Shown here: positions 16,538 through 24,831 of the stretch, in pieces
Layout of the letters: every line of letters begins with the position of its first letter
Position numbering within the stretch: the first letter of the stretch is position 1
Origin: JANPCX01 sp050916095
GTDB lineage: Bacteria; Pseudomonadota; Gammaproteobacteria; Burkholderiales; Burkholderiaceae_C
Assembly (NCBI GenBank): GCA_050916095.1
Contig: CP050901.1
Location: 434,001-498,000, forward strand
Direction of reading: 5' to 3'
Length of the DNA stretch: 64,000 nt
Notes under the pieces: generated by a model
Databases searched by the model: none
Seen by the model: only the letters and a program-made list of their open reading frames with translations
Told to the model about the DNA's origin: nothing
Position numbers and translations under genes: made by a program

Positions 16538-17485
16538 TTGGATCGACTTCACTCTATGCGGGTGTTCGCCCGCGTTGTTGACGAAGGGAGTTTTGCTGCA
16601 GCGGCCAGAGCCTTGAATCTCTCTGCGGCAGTGGTCACGCGTTTGGTCGCGGACCTGGAAGAACACCTCAGCACCCGACTCATTAACCGCACAACACGGC
16701 GCTTGGCGCTGACCGACACGGGCGAGCTCTATCTGGAGCGGGTTCGGCAAATTTTGTCTGAGGTGGAGGAAGCCGAAGCGCTGGCCAGCGCAGCAACGTC
16801 TGAGCCGCGGGGCATCGTGCGTGTGTTGTCGCCGCCAGCCTTTGCGGTGCACCAACTGGCGCCCTCTTTGCCTGGGTTCCGAGCGCGCTTCCCCAAAGTA
16901 TCCATCGAGTTGTCTGCCCCTGGACCCGTTTCCACGGTGGATGAGAATTTCGACATCAGCATCCTGATGACGCAGCGCCCACCTGATGGTGAATTCATCG
17001 CCCGGCTGCTGACCAGAACCGCTTGGATTGTGTGTGCGGCACCGAGTTATTTGAATGAACGAGGGCGCCCCGCACACCCTGGCGACTTGATGCGGCACCG
17101 GGTGATGGCGCCGAGCACGGTGCGCGAGGTGTCCTTCCGTGCGGATTCGTCTCACCCCTCGCAAGGACAGACGGGCGCCGTCGTGGCAGATGAGACGGTG
17201 ACGCTGTCATCGGTGCGAGCTGCCCTGTCCACCAGCCACATCGATACCTTGTTTGCGGCCGCGCGGGCTGGGTTGGGCATTGCTGGCCTGCCGTCTTTTG
17301 TGGTGCATGGCGCTTTGCGCGATGGCAGTTTAGAGCGCGTGCTGCCGCATTGGCGGCTGCTTACGGCGTCGATCTACTTGGCTATGCCAACACGCAAATA
17401 CGTTCCAGCGCGCACCCGCGCACTGTGGGACTTTTTGTTGGAGTCGCTGGGAGGACAAGATCGGGACCCGTGGTTGGATGTCTGA
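16538..17485 (+). CDS. LysR-family transcriptional regulator
   Basis: 315-residue regulator: winged helix-turn-helix at residues 1-60 (FARVVDEGSFAAAARALNLSAAVVTRLVADLE) and a periplasmic-binding-protein-like effector domain from about residue 90. The start is TTG at 16538, well supported by a GGAGG 6 bases upstream; the next ATG lies 6 codons in. Residue patterns match the CrgA/AaeR-like LysR group common in Burkholderiales. The inducer is unknown. The divergent DUF4148 gene and the inverted repeat upstream suggest a local target. Confidence 0.92.
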   Translation: MDRLHSMRVFARVVDEGSFAAAARALNLSAAVVTRLVADLEEHLSTRLINRTTRRLALTDTGELYLERVRQILSEVEEAEALASAATSEPRGIVRVLSPPAFAVHQLAPSLPGFRARFPKVSIELSAPGPVSTVDENFDISILMTQRPPDGEFIARLLTRTAWIVCAAPSYLNERGRPAHPGDLMRHRVMAPSTVREVSFRADSSHPSQGQTGAVVADETVTLSSVRAALSTSHIDTLFAAARAGLGIAGLPSFVVHGALRDGSLERVLPHWRLLTASIYLAMPTRKYVPARTRALWDFLLESLGGQDRDPWLDV

Positions 17486-17513
17486 GTCCCGCTTGCTGCC
17501 GGGCGGGTATCAA

Positions 17514-18578
17514 TCAGTAGAAAGCCTCGACTCGGGTTGTTCCCATCAAAGGCTCCAGCAAACGCGCTAACGGCCGCAGGTTGTTATAGCGGTCGGCTGT
17601 TTTGTGGGCATAGGCAAAAAAGCGCGGCAGATCCTCGCTGTACTTGGGTTTACCGTCGCGATGTTTCAAGCGGCAGAAAATGCCGAGCACCTTGAGGTGG
17701 CGCTGCAAGCCCATCCACTCCAGCTGCTGCCAAAACTCACCGAAGTCTTGATTGACAGGCAGCTTTGCTTTTCTGGCCGCTTCCCAGTAGCGCACCGCGA
17801 TGTCGATTTCCTGCTCTTCGTCCCAACTGAAAAATGCGTCGCGAATGAGTGAGGCGATGTCATAGGTGATGGGGCCACGAACCGCGTCTTGAAAATCCAG
17901 CACGGCCAATCCTCGCGGTGTGACCATGAGGTTGCGCGGCATGAAATCACGGTGTACCGCGACCGTAGGCTGAGCCAAAGCGCTGCGAACCAGCAAGTCG
18001 CAGGCGGTATCCCATAGCGACTGTTCATCGGGGGTCCAGGTGACTCCCCGCTCTTGCTGGACACACCACTGAGGAAAGAGGGCCAATTCGCGACGAAGAA
18101 GGCTCTCGTCATAAACCTGCCAAGCGTCGCATGCCATACCCACCTGCCATGCCACCAAGGTGTCGACGGCCGAGCGCATGAGCGCCAGGCTCTCCTTGTG
18201 CTGGTTTTGCGATGACTGCGTTTGCAGCTGACCCAGCATCAAGCCTTGGCCGAGATCGCTGAGCAACAAGAAACCTTGAGCGTCGTCTTGCGCGAGTACC
18301 TGTGGCCCCAGTATGCCGGCTTGTTGCATTTCATTTGCCAGAAGAACGAAGGGCCGCACATCTTCCAAGGGTGGGGGAGCGTCCATGACGATGAGGCTGC
18401 CGCCACTGTGTCGATCGACTCGCAAATAGCGCCGAAAACTCGCGTCGCTGGAAGCCGCGCGGAGCGTGTCGGGCAACAAGCTGTGCGGTCCAACGAGGGG
18501 TGCCAACCACTGCTCAAATGCAGTCAGGCGCTGTGCACTGGGCCAAGAAACGGGGTGAATTGGATCGGATGCGATGGA
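17514..18578 (-). CDS. amgK: N-acetylmuramate/N-acetylglucosamine anomeric kinase (AmgK-like)
   Basis: Aminoglycoside-phosphotransferase-fold kinase of about 354 residues. The catalytic loop is HRDFMPRN and the metal motif is DFQD. In Pseudomonas and relatives AmgK phosphorylates recycled MurNAc at C1 for peptidoglycan recycling and lies beside lptD with murU. Here it is divergent from lptD, but no murU-type nucleotidyltransferase follows; the downstream neighbour is the convergent LysR gene. The ATG at 18590 is an alternative start four codons upstream. Confidence 0.88.
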   Translation of the reverse strand, partial: SIASDPIHPVSWPSAQRLTAFEQWLAPLVGPHSLLPDTLRAASSDASFRRYLRVDRHSGGSLIVMDAPPPLEDVRPFVLLANEMQQAGILGPQVLAQDDAQGFLLLSDLGQGLMLGQLQTQSSQNQHKESLALMRSAVDTLVAWQVGMACDAWQVYDESLLRRELALFPQWCVQQERGVTWTPDEQSLWDTACDLLVRSALAQPTVAVHRDFMPRNLMVTPRGLAVLDFQDAVRGPITYDIASLIRDAFFSWDEEQEIDIAVRYWEAARKAKLPVNQDFGEFWQQLEWMGLQRHLKVLGIFCRLKHRDGKPKYSEDLPRFFAYAHKTADRYNNLRPLARLLEPLMGTTRVEAFY

Positions 18579-18855
18579 CATGGGTGTCAAGGGCCTTTGC
18601 GCAAAGCGTCAAAGATGCTCTGCATGACTCTTGCGAGCCTTTGGTGGTACGGATCGGGATGGGCTACAAGGCGTTTTTCTTGCCAATAGCTTGGCCTATT
18701 GGTAAGAAAAACAACGCTGTAGACCGGCCGAGTCTGTGCTGCCACAGTCCGCAAGGAGTGATGCGGAGCATCCTCAGGTAAGCCCGCGTGGAATAATCAA
18801 TTCTACAAATCACCCGTCTCGGCGCTGCCGAGGCCCAGTTGGTTGCCCGCGCCCC

Positions 18856-21291
18856 TTGTTGATTTCTTCTCATTCCCCTACTGCAGCCATCCATTGGCGC
18901 GACTGGCTTTGCCAAAGCGGGTCCGTGGTACTCGTATTTCTCAATGCGTCTCTTCTTGGAGGCAGTGCCGGTGCGCAAGAAACGCCAGTGGCTCCATCGG
19001 CAGTGACAGCTTCTGGGTCAACACACGCACCCATGCTTCAGGCGACTCCGCGCTTGCCCCTGGTGCGGCCCAAACAACCCGACCATTCCTTGCCCATATT
19101 CCTCTCCGCCGGTGAGATACGTGGACGCCCTGGCTTGGATGTCAGGGGTGAAGACAATGTGGAGTTCTATCAGGGCGACTTGTTCGTGCGGGCTGATCGT
19201 TTGCACTATGACATCACGCAAGATTTGGTGCGCGCCATCGGCCAAGTTCGCATTGAGCGCAACGGGGATCTTTTTACTGGACCCGAGTTGGAGTTTCGAG
19301 TCAACCAGTTCCAGGGCTATTTTTTGAACCCGACCTATCGTATTGCCGCAATGCAGGCAGGCGGGCAAGCCCAAAGATTGGATTTCATCAACGACCAGCG
19401 TTTGGTGGCCACAGGGGCGACCTACAGCAGTTGCCCACCCGACGGCTCGCAAGACCCGCCTTGGTTACTCAGCGCTGACCGTGTTCGCTTGAACATGGAC
19501 GAAAACGAAGGCATTGCCGAAGGTGGTGTGCTTCGGTTTTTTGGTGTGCCCATATTGGCAGCCCCGGTGCTGAGCTTTCCCGTCTCCGACGAGCGAAAGT
19601 CGGGCTGGTTGCCCCCGAATTACACATTTGACACGCGAAGTGGGGTGCAACTGGGCGTGCCCTACTACTGGAACATTGCACCCCAGCGCGATGCCACCTT
19701 CACGCCAACCATCGTTTCACGCCGGGGTTTTGGCCTGGAAAGCGAGTTTCGGTATTTGGAGCCGAGGTATGCCGGTGAATTGCGTCTGAATCTGCTACCA
19801 AGCGACCGAATCACAAACAGCAACCGATATGGCTTGAACTTCAGCCATCAGGCCGACGCGCTTGAAACCACCCAATACGGTTTGAAGCTGCTGCGCGTGT
19901 CAGACGACGACTATTGGAAAGACTTCCCTCGCAACATTGGAAGCGCAACCCCTCGCCTTTTGCTGTCTCAGGCACAACTTTCCCAACCCCTCGGTGACTG
20001 GACTGCTTATGCGCGGACCATGAAGTGGCAGGTGTTGCAAGGCACCGACGCCTTCGCAACGTTTGAGGCCCCGTATGAACGCGCTCCGCAGTTGGGCGTG
20101 CGAACACTGCAAGCGGTTGCTGGCGGCCTGGAGTTGGCCATGGAGGCCGAGGTCAACCGTTTCATCAATCCCACCGGCACGCTGAACCCGGCTCGAGTCA
20201 CTGGTACGCGAGCGCACAGCATTGCCAGCTTGAGTCGACCTTGGCAGAGCCCCGGCTGGACGCTGACGCCGCGTCTGTCGGTCAACGTCGCCAGCTATGA
20301 CCTGGACCAAACCATAGCCGCCGGGCCCTGGTCGGGTAAACGCACCGCTACCCGTGTCATTCCAACGTTCAGCTTGGACAGTCAGTGGGTGTTTGAGCGT
20401 GAAGCCAATTTGCTAGGCCGCTCCTTGCGTCAGACTTTGGAGCCCAGAATTGTTTATGCCCGCACGCCTTACAAAGATCAAAGTGGTCTGCCCGTGTTTG
20501 ATTCGGCGCCGAAAGATTTCAACTTGAATGCTGCTTATTCGGAGAACTTGTACTCAGGCGTCGATCGCGTGTCTGATGCCAATCAGGCGACTGTGGGAGT
20601 GACCACCCGGTGGTTGGATCCGTCCAGTGGTGCCGAAGTGCTGCGACTGGGCTTGGCGCAGCGTTATTTGTTCGCGACCCAACGCATTACCGCAGATGGC
20701 GGACCCACCACGCAGCGTTTGTCTGACATCTACTTTGAAGGGGCGACAGGGTTGATTCCCCAGATGACGTTGTCATCGTCAGTTCAGTACAACCCAGATT
20801 CAAATCGCGCTGTACGTTACTCCAACACCGCCATCTATACGCCGGGACCTTTCAAGGTGTTAAGCCTGCGTTACACCGGTCAGCGAGACGCGACAGAACA
20901 AATCTCTGTCGGTGGGCAGTGGCCCCTCTTCGGCCCTGTGGTCCACAACAGTGACAGTGCACCGCTGATTCGTCGTTCATCAACAGGGGGATCCTGCACG
21001 GGAACGGTCTATGCCGTAGGCAACGTCAACTACAACCGCAGGGACAGCCGCGTGACAGACTCCTTGGTTGGATTGGAGTACGACGCGGGTTGTTGGATAG
21101 GCCGTTTGGTGGTTGAGCGTTTGTCCACGGGCCTCAGTGAAGCCAACACGCGTATCTATCTTCAATTGGAGTTGGTAGGCTTGTCGCGCCTGGGAACCAA
21201 CCCCTTGCAGCGCTTGAAGGACAATGTGATTGGCTACCGACTGTTGCGCGACCGTGCCAATCCGCAGACGACCCCTGGGCCTTATGACTGA
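18856..21291 (+). CDS. lptD: LPS-assembly outer-membrane protein LptD
   Basis: Inserts lipopolysaccharide into the outer leaflet together with LptE. From a TTG at 18856 the protein has 811 residues; the start is uncertain because the frame is open to 18736 and no strong ribosome site is seen. A signal peptide runs to about GGSAGAQE, followed by a Pro-rich linker, the OstA-type N-terminal domain (VEFYQGDLFVRADRLHYD) and the C-terminal beta barrel. Only three cysteines lie in the mature chain (SSCPP, GSCTG, AGCW). surA overlaps its end by 8 bases and rsmA follows, the classical order. lptE is encoded at 34475. Confidence 0.94.
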   Translation: MLISSHSPTAAIHWRDWLCQSGSVVLVFLNASLLGGSAGAQETPVAPSAVTASGSTHAPMLQATPRLPLVRPKQPDHSLPIFLSAGEIRGRPGLDVRGEDNVEFYQGDLFVRADRLHYDITQDLVRAIGQVRIERNGDLFTGPELEFRVNQFQGYFLNPTYRIAAMQAGGQAQRLDFINDQRLVATGATYSSCPPDGSQDPPWLLSADRVRLNMDENEGIAEGGVLRFFGVPILAAPVLSFPVSDERKSGWLPPNYTFDTRSGVQLGVPYYWNIAPQRDATFTPTIVSRRGFGLESEFRYLEPRYAGELRLNLLPSDRITNSNRYGLNFSHQADALETTQYGLKLLRVSDDDYWKDFPRNIGSATPRLLLSQAQLSQPLGDWTAYARTMKWQVLQGTDAFATFEAPYERAPQLGVRTLQAVAGGLELAMEAEVNRFINPTGTLNPARVTGTRAHSIASLSRPWQSPGWTLTPRLSVNVASYDLDQTIAAGPWSGKRTATRVIPTFSLDSQWVFEREANLLGRSLRQTLEPRIVYARTPYKDQSGLPVFDSAPKDFNLNAAYSENLYSGVDRVSDANQATVGVTTRWLDPSSGAEVLRLGLAQRYLFATQRITADGGPTTQRLSDIYFEGATGLIPQMTLSSSVQYNPDSNRAVRYSNTAIYTPGPFKVLSLRYTGQRDATEQISVGGQWPLFGPVVHNSDSAPLIRRSSTGGSCTGTVYAVGNVNYNRRDSRVTDSLVGLEYDAGCWIGRLVVERLSTGLSEANTRIYLQLELVGLSRLGTNPLQRLKDNVIGYRLLRDRANPQTTPGPYD

Positions 21292-22627
21292 AGCGACCTC
21301 CTTTTCTCTCAAATCTTCAATGCCAACCGCGATGTCCACGCTCTTGCTGGTGGTTGGACTCTTTCTGCTTGGCAATGCGACGGCTCAATCTGGCGGTGCT
21401 GCAAATCGGCAAGGCGACTACATCGTCGCTGTGGTGAATCAAGAGCTGGTCACGGCGGCCGAAGTCGATCAGCGTATGGCTGCAGCGCGCGCAGCCAATC
21501 GTGGACAGACGCTCCCACCCGTCAATGAGTTGCGTCAGCAGGCGCTGGACTCGTTGATTGAAGAGCGCGTGCTCGTGACCTACGCTCGGGCCAGTGGCAT
21601 CAAGATCGAAGACTCTGAGCTTGAGCGGGCAGTTGCCAATGTCGCTGCGCAGAATCAGCTCACCGGTCAGCAACTGCGGCAACGTTTGCAGCAAGAAGGC
21701 ATTCCCTACGAACGTTTTCGCAGCAATTTGCGCGATCAGCTCTTGGTGGAAAAAGTGCGTGAACGGGAAGTGCAAGGCCGCGTCCGTATCAGCGACAGCG
21801 ACGTTGAAAACTGGCTGGAGACCAAAAGGCGCGAGCTGAAGGGACAAACCACCTTGGATATTGCGCAGATCTTGGTGCGCGTACCTGATGGCGCCAGTCC
21901 TTCTCAGGTTGCCGAACGCAAAGCACGCGCTGAAGAAGCTTTGGCGCGTTTGGCCGCAGGTGAGTCCTTTGAGGCGGTGGTCAAGCAGTATTCGGACGAT
22001 GCCACGACCAAGGAGCAGGGTGGACGTCTCGGTGCCCGAAGCATCGATCGTTTACCCTACTTGTTTGTTCAAGCGGTTGCGAATTTGAATGTCGGACAGC
22101 GTACGCAAGAATTGTTGCGGTCAGGTGCGGGCTTTCACATTCTGAAGGTCATCGAACGCAGTGACACCACAGGTTTCGCCGTCACCCAAACAAGGGCACG
22201 TCATGTCCTGCTGCGGCTCTCACCTCAGCTCAGTCGAGACGCCGTGGTGCGTCGGCTGCAAGGTTTCAAACGACAGATCGAATCCGGCCGACAAAGTTTC
22301 GAACAACTGGCCAAAGAGAACTCCGAAGACGGCTCTGCGGCACAGGGTGGTGATCTTGGTTGGGCGTCGCCGGGCACTTTTGTGCCGGAGTTTGAGCAGA
22401 TCATGAATACCTTGCCCCTGGGCGGCATTTCCGAGCCCGTAGTCTCTCGCTTTGGTGTTCACCTGATACAGGTGTTGGAGCGGCGCAATCAGGCGCTGGA
22501 CGTCAAACAACAGCGGACGTTGGCGCGCAATGCACTTCGCGAACAAAAGTTTGAAGAAGCCTATGTTGAATGGATTGCCGAGTTGCGGGCGCGCGCTTAT
22601 ATTGAGCTGCGCGAGACCATTCAGTGA
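21284..22627 (+). CDS. surA: Periplasmic chaperone and peptidyl-prolyl isomerase SurA
   Basis: Escorts outer-membrane proteins, LptD included, through the periplasm. From the ATG at 21284 it has 447 residues: signal peptide (cleavage after NATA, about residue 35), the N-terminal SurA chaperone domain with the NELRQQALDSLIEE segment, two parvulin PPIase domains (about 190-290 and 300-400, the second with the GGDLGW turn) and a C-terminal helix. It overlaps the lptD stop by 8 bases. The open frame to 21230 is inside lptD and is not used. Confidence 0.96.
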   Translation: MTEATSFSLKSSMPTAMSTLLLVVGLFLLGNATAQSGGAANRQGDYIVAVVNQELVTAAEVDQRMAAARAANRGQTLPPVNELRQQALDSLIEERVLVTYARASGIKIEDSELERAVANVAAQNQLTGQQLRQRLQQEGIPYERFRSNLRDQLLVEKVREREVQGRVRISDSDVENWLETKRRELKGQTTLDIAQILVRVPDGASPSQVAERKARAEEALARLAAGESFEAVVKQYSDDATTKEQGGRLGARSIDRLPYLFVQAVANLNVGQRTQELLRSGAGFHILKVIERSDTTGFAVTQTRARHVLLRLSPQLSRDAVVRRLQGFKRQIESGRQSFEQLAKENSEDGSAAQGGDLGWASPGTFVPEFEQIMNTLPLGGISEPVVSRFGVHLIQVLERRNQALDVKQQRTLARNALREQKFEEAYVEWIAELRARAYIELRETIQ

Positions 22628-22672
22628 CGACAAATCGGATTCCCACATTGTTGTCGCCATGATTGCGTCTAC

Positions 22673-23452
22673 ATGAAACACGCGCCGCGCAAGCGTTTTG
22701 GGCAGCACTTCCTGGTTGATGGTGGCGTCATTGACGCCATCGTTCAAGGCATCGAACCCCGTCCTGGTGACGCGCTCATTGAGATCGGACCGGGGCTGGG
22801 TGCACTTACCGATCCGCTGGTACGCGAGTGTGAGCACCTCACGGTGGTGGAGTTGGACCGAGATTTGGCAGCCCGCCTGCGCAAACGAGTTGAATTGCGC
22901 GTGGTCGAGGCTGATGTACTCAAAGTGGACTTTGCTGCTTTGGCGGCCGAACTGTCCGCGCCGCTGCGTGTGGTGGGCAACTTGCCCTACAACATTTCCA
23001 CGCCCATCCTCTTTCACCTGATGGATTTTGCACATCATGTGCGGGATCAGCACTTCATGCTGCAAAAGGAAGTGGTGGACCGGATGGTGGCCGAGCCCGC
23101 CACCAAAGACTATGGCAGGCTCTCCGTCATGCTGCAGTGGCGTTATGAAATGGAGACGCTCTTGGATGTGCCTCCCGAAGCGTTCGATCCGCCCCCACGG
23201 GTGGACTCCGCAGTCGTACGCATGCTGGTGCGTTTGACGCCCGCAAAAGTCGACGCCCAACTGCTCCGCGAAGTTGTTGCTGTCGCTTTCTCACAGCGTC
23301 GCAAGCTGATACGACATACCTTGGGTGTGTACCTGCAGAACCAAGGGTTCACCGGCCAATTTGACCTTCAGCGCCGCGCCGAGGAGGTTTCTGTGGTGGA
23401 GTATGTCGCCTTAGCGCAGGCACTATTTTCGACCAACGAAGAGCAGGAATAA
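22673..23452 (+). CDS. rsmA: 16S rRNA dimethyladenosine transferase
   Basis: SAM-dependent dimethylation of A1518/A1519 in 16S rRNA, a late 30S assembly step. 259 residues with RKRFGQHFLVD at the N-terminus, the SAM loop EIGPGLGALT, the acidic VELDRDLA and the catalytic NLPYNIST motif. Ends in FSQRRKLIRHTL and a C-terminal helical lobe. Third gene of lptD-surA-rsmA, 45 bases after surA, closed by a strong terminator. Confidence 0.97.
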   Translation: MKHAPRKRFGQHFLVDGGVIDAIVQGIEPRPGDALIEIGPGLGALTDPLVRECEHLTVVELDRDLAARLRKRVELRVVEADVLKVDFAALAAELSAPLRVVGNLPYNISTPILFHLMDFAHHVRDQHFMLQKEVVDRMVAEPATKDYGRLSVMLQWRYEMETLLDVPPEAFDPPPRVDSAVVRMLVRLTPAKVDAQLLREVVAVAFSQRRKLIRHTLGVYLQNQGFTGQFDLQRRAEEVSVVEYVALAQALFSTNEEQE

Positions 23453-23477
23453 AAAAAGCGGCCAGCGGCCGCTTTTT
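23453..23477 (+). terminator. Intrinsic terminator after rsmA
   Basis: Eleven-base perfect stem (arms AAAAAGCGGCC and GGCCGCTTTTT) with a three-base loop AGC, overlapping the final base of the coding region's vicinity and followed by C. Because A- and T-tracts flank both sides it can work in both directions, here closing lptD-surA-rsmA. Confidence 0.9.
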
Positions 23478-23660
23478 CACACCCGTGAGGCATGCATCAC
23501 TTTAGGCTGCATTGAGCCACATGGATGTATCGAATGCGCTGCTCATCATTGGCATGTTCATGCCAAAAGTGGCGGCTGCTGCAGCGCTTTTTGCTGCTGC
23601 CTTGGCTGCTGCTTTGACGGGCTTTTCACCCGTCTTGTCGCTGCTGCTGTGGGTCACCTC

Positions 23661-23703
23661 AGTGGCCCGCTCCCATGACCCTGATTCTTGGGAGCGGGCT
23701 ACT
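23661..23703. repeat. Strong 15-base-pair hairpin near the barstar 3' end
   Basis: Arms AGTGGCCCGCTCCCA (23661-23675) and TGGGAGCGGGCTACT (23689-23703) pair along 15 positions with one G-T pair and a 13-base loop. The right arm overlaps the end of the barstar frame. No T-tract follows, so it may be a repetitive palindrome or an RNA-stabilising 3' hairpin rather than a terminator. Between this and 23478 I see only a doubtful 52-codon Lys/Ala-rich frame on the minus strand. Confidence 0.5.
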
Positions 23704-24095
23704 GAAAAGAATAGAAACACCTGAACGGAATTTTTCGTTCAGCCCAAAAGTCGGCCGCATCTCGAAAAACATCCAGCAGCTGCTCGCGCGCTTCCCGGTC
23801 AAAACGTGGGTTGTCAGGCAATTGCTCCAGCACCACTACAAAACCGGTTTGACTCCCTGATTTATGGACCAAATCGGTCATGCAATCGTAGAGCGCATCC
23901 AAATTCTTGCCAAAGTGTGCAGGGAACAAAAATGCACTTGCGATGGCTTCGAGCACGTCCTGCTTGGACTGGGGCCGCTGCCAAACTCGCATAGAGAAAA
24001 TGCTGCTCAGCAGCTTGTGCTGCTTGCTGCAAATCCTCTACGCGGTAAGCGCGGATCGATTGAACAATGTTCGGACGTACGGTCTGCAACTGCAT
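23699..24095 (-). pseudogene. Barstar-type RNase inhibitor, frameshifted
   Basis: Two overlapping minus-strand frames together make one barstar-family protein of about 131 residues. Frame one (ATG at 24095) gives MQLQTVRPNIVQSIRAYRVE up to HFLYASLAAA; frame two gives QSKQDVLEAIASAFLFPAHFGKNLDALYD, the barstar core, to the stop at 23699. Removing one G from the run GGGG at 23971-23974 fuses them cleanly (SLAAAQSKQDVL). The gene is thus broken by a one-base insertion or carries a base-call error. A shorter product could start at the internal ATG at 23992 but would lack the first strand and helix. It follows the RNase gene that it should neutralise. Confidence 0.8.
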
Positions 24096-24167
24096 GGCCT
24101 CGTTCCTTCGTTGAAGTCAAAAAAATCGCACTAAAAAACTGTCACCGCCGATCACGGCGCCAAAGCA

Positions 24168-24605
24168 TCATGGGGTGATGACGCGAAAACTGGCGTAATG
24201 ATCGTCGGTGTAAAAACACGCATCGGGGCGCTTGACCTCTTGCCCGCCGCAAACAATTCGCCTGGCACCACGGTCACGGGACCGCGGTGTTTTGACGGTG
24301 TATTCGCGGTAGTAGCCACGAGGCTGCGCTGGAAGAATCCGCTCTCGGTTGCCAAAAACCGATCCATCCTTGCGGTATGGATGCGGCCCACCGGCCCGAA
24401 TGGCACGTTCCGTCGCCTGGGCCTCCTTGGGCAACTCCGCCAGACTGACTTGCGCCATTGGCAGCGGCCCTTTGGCCCAAGCGGTTTGATCCGCGCCCGC
24501 TACAGTGAGGATCAGAACCGACGCAAAGACGGTGAGTCCCCACTTACTAACGACATCACGGGCCGAAAACAGGCCAGAAAGCATCACGGGTTTTCCCAGT
24601 TCCAC
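24168..24605 (-). CDS. Secreted barnase-type guanyl-specific ribonuclease
   Basis: 145 residues: an N-terminal hydrophobic signal (about 20-45, ending AWA) and a barnase/RNase T1-fold domain. Diagnostic blocks: RAGGPHPYRKDGSVFGNRE, RGYYREYTVKTP, DRGARRIV and DDHYASFRVI. The expected catalytic set is present: Glu101 in REYT as general base, arginines in the SRDRGARR segment and His136 in DHY as general acid. Cytosolic inhibition would need the neighbouring barstar, 72 bases downstream, which is frameshifted. Start is GTG at 24605 or ATG at 24584. Role likely in interbacterial competition or RNA scavenging (inference). Confidence 0.88.
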   Translation of the reverse strand: MELGKPVMLSGLFSARDVVSKWGLTVFASVLILTVAGADQTAWAKGPLPMAQVSLAELPKEAQATERAIRAGGPHPYRKDGSVFGNRERILPAQPRGYYREYTVKTPRSRDRGARRIVCGGQEVKRPDACFYTDDHYASFRVITP

Positions 24606-24789
24606 AAGCCGACATGGTACCGAATTGACCCGAAAACCTCAAGTCTTTCCTTGACCTAAGGGCTCCCACACGGTTGTGTGTGTATGGACACACATCGAAA
24701 AAATCCTTGCCAAATATGATTTATGACAAACTTTCTTGTGCTTCCACAAACCCAAACCGTGCTTTCCGAAGTCGCCCAATTCCGGTGAT

Positions 24790-24815
24790 CCAAGCCAGGA
24801 AACTTCCTGGATTGG
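24790..24815. other. Interrupted palindrome downstream of maeB
   Basis: Core arms CCAGGAA and TTCCTGG with a two-base centre, flanked by outer CCAA and TTGG. It begins 17 bases past the maeB stop on the minus strand. There is no T-tract on either side, so it may be a weak terminator, an RNA 3' end or a protein site. The rest of 24606-24831 shows nothing else I can name. Confidence 0.35.
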
Positions 24816-24831
24816 TGCGCGTTTGGGTTGT

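Noticed and set aside
23502..23720. 72-codon minus-strand frame after rsmA
   Set aside because: Low-complexity Ala/Lys composition, overlaps a strong hairpin and the barstar end, weak start; not listed as a gene, only as a finding.
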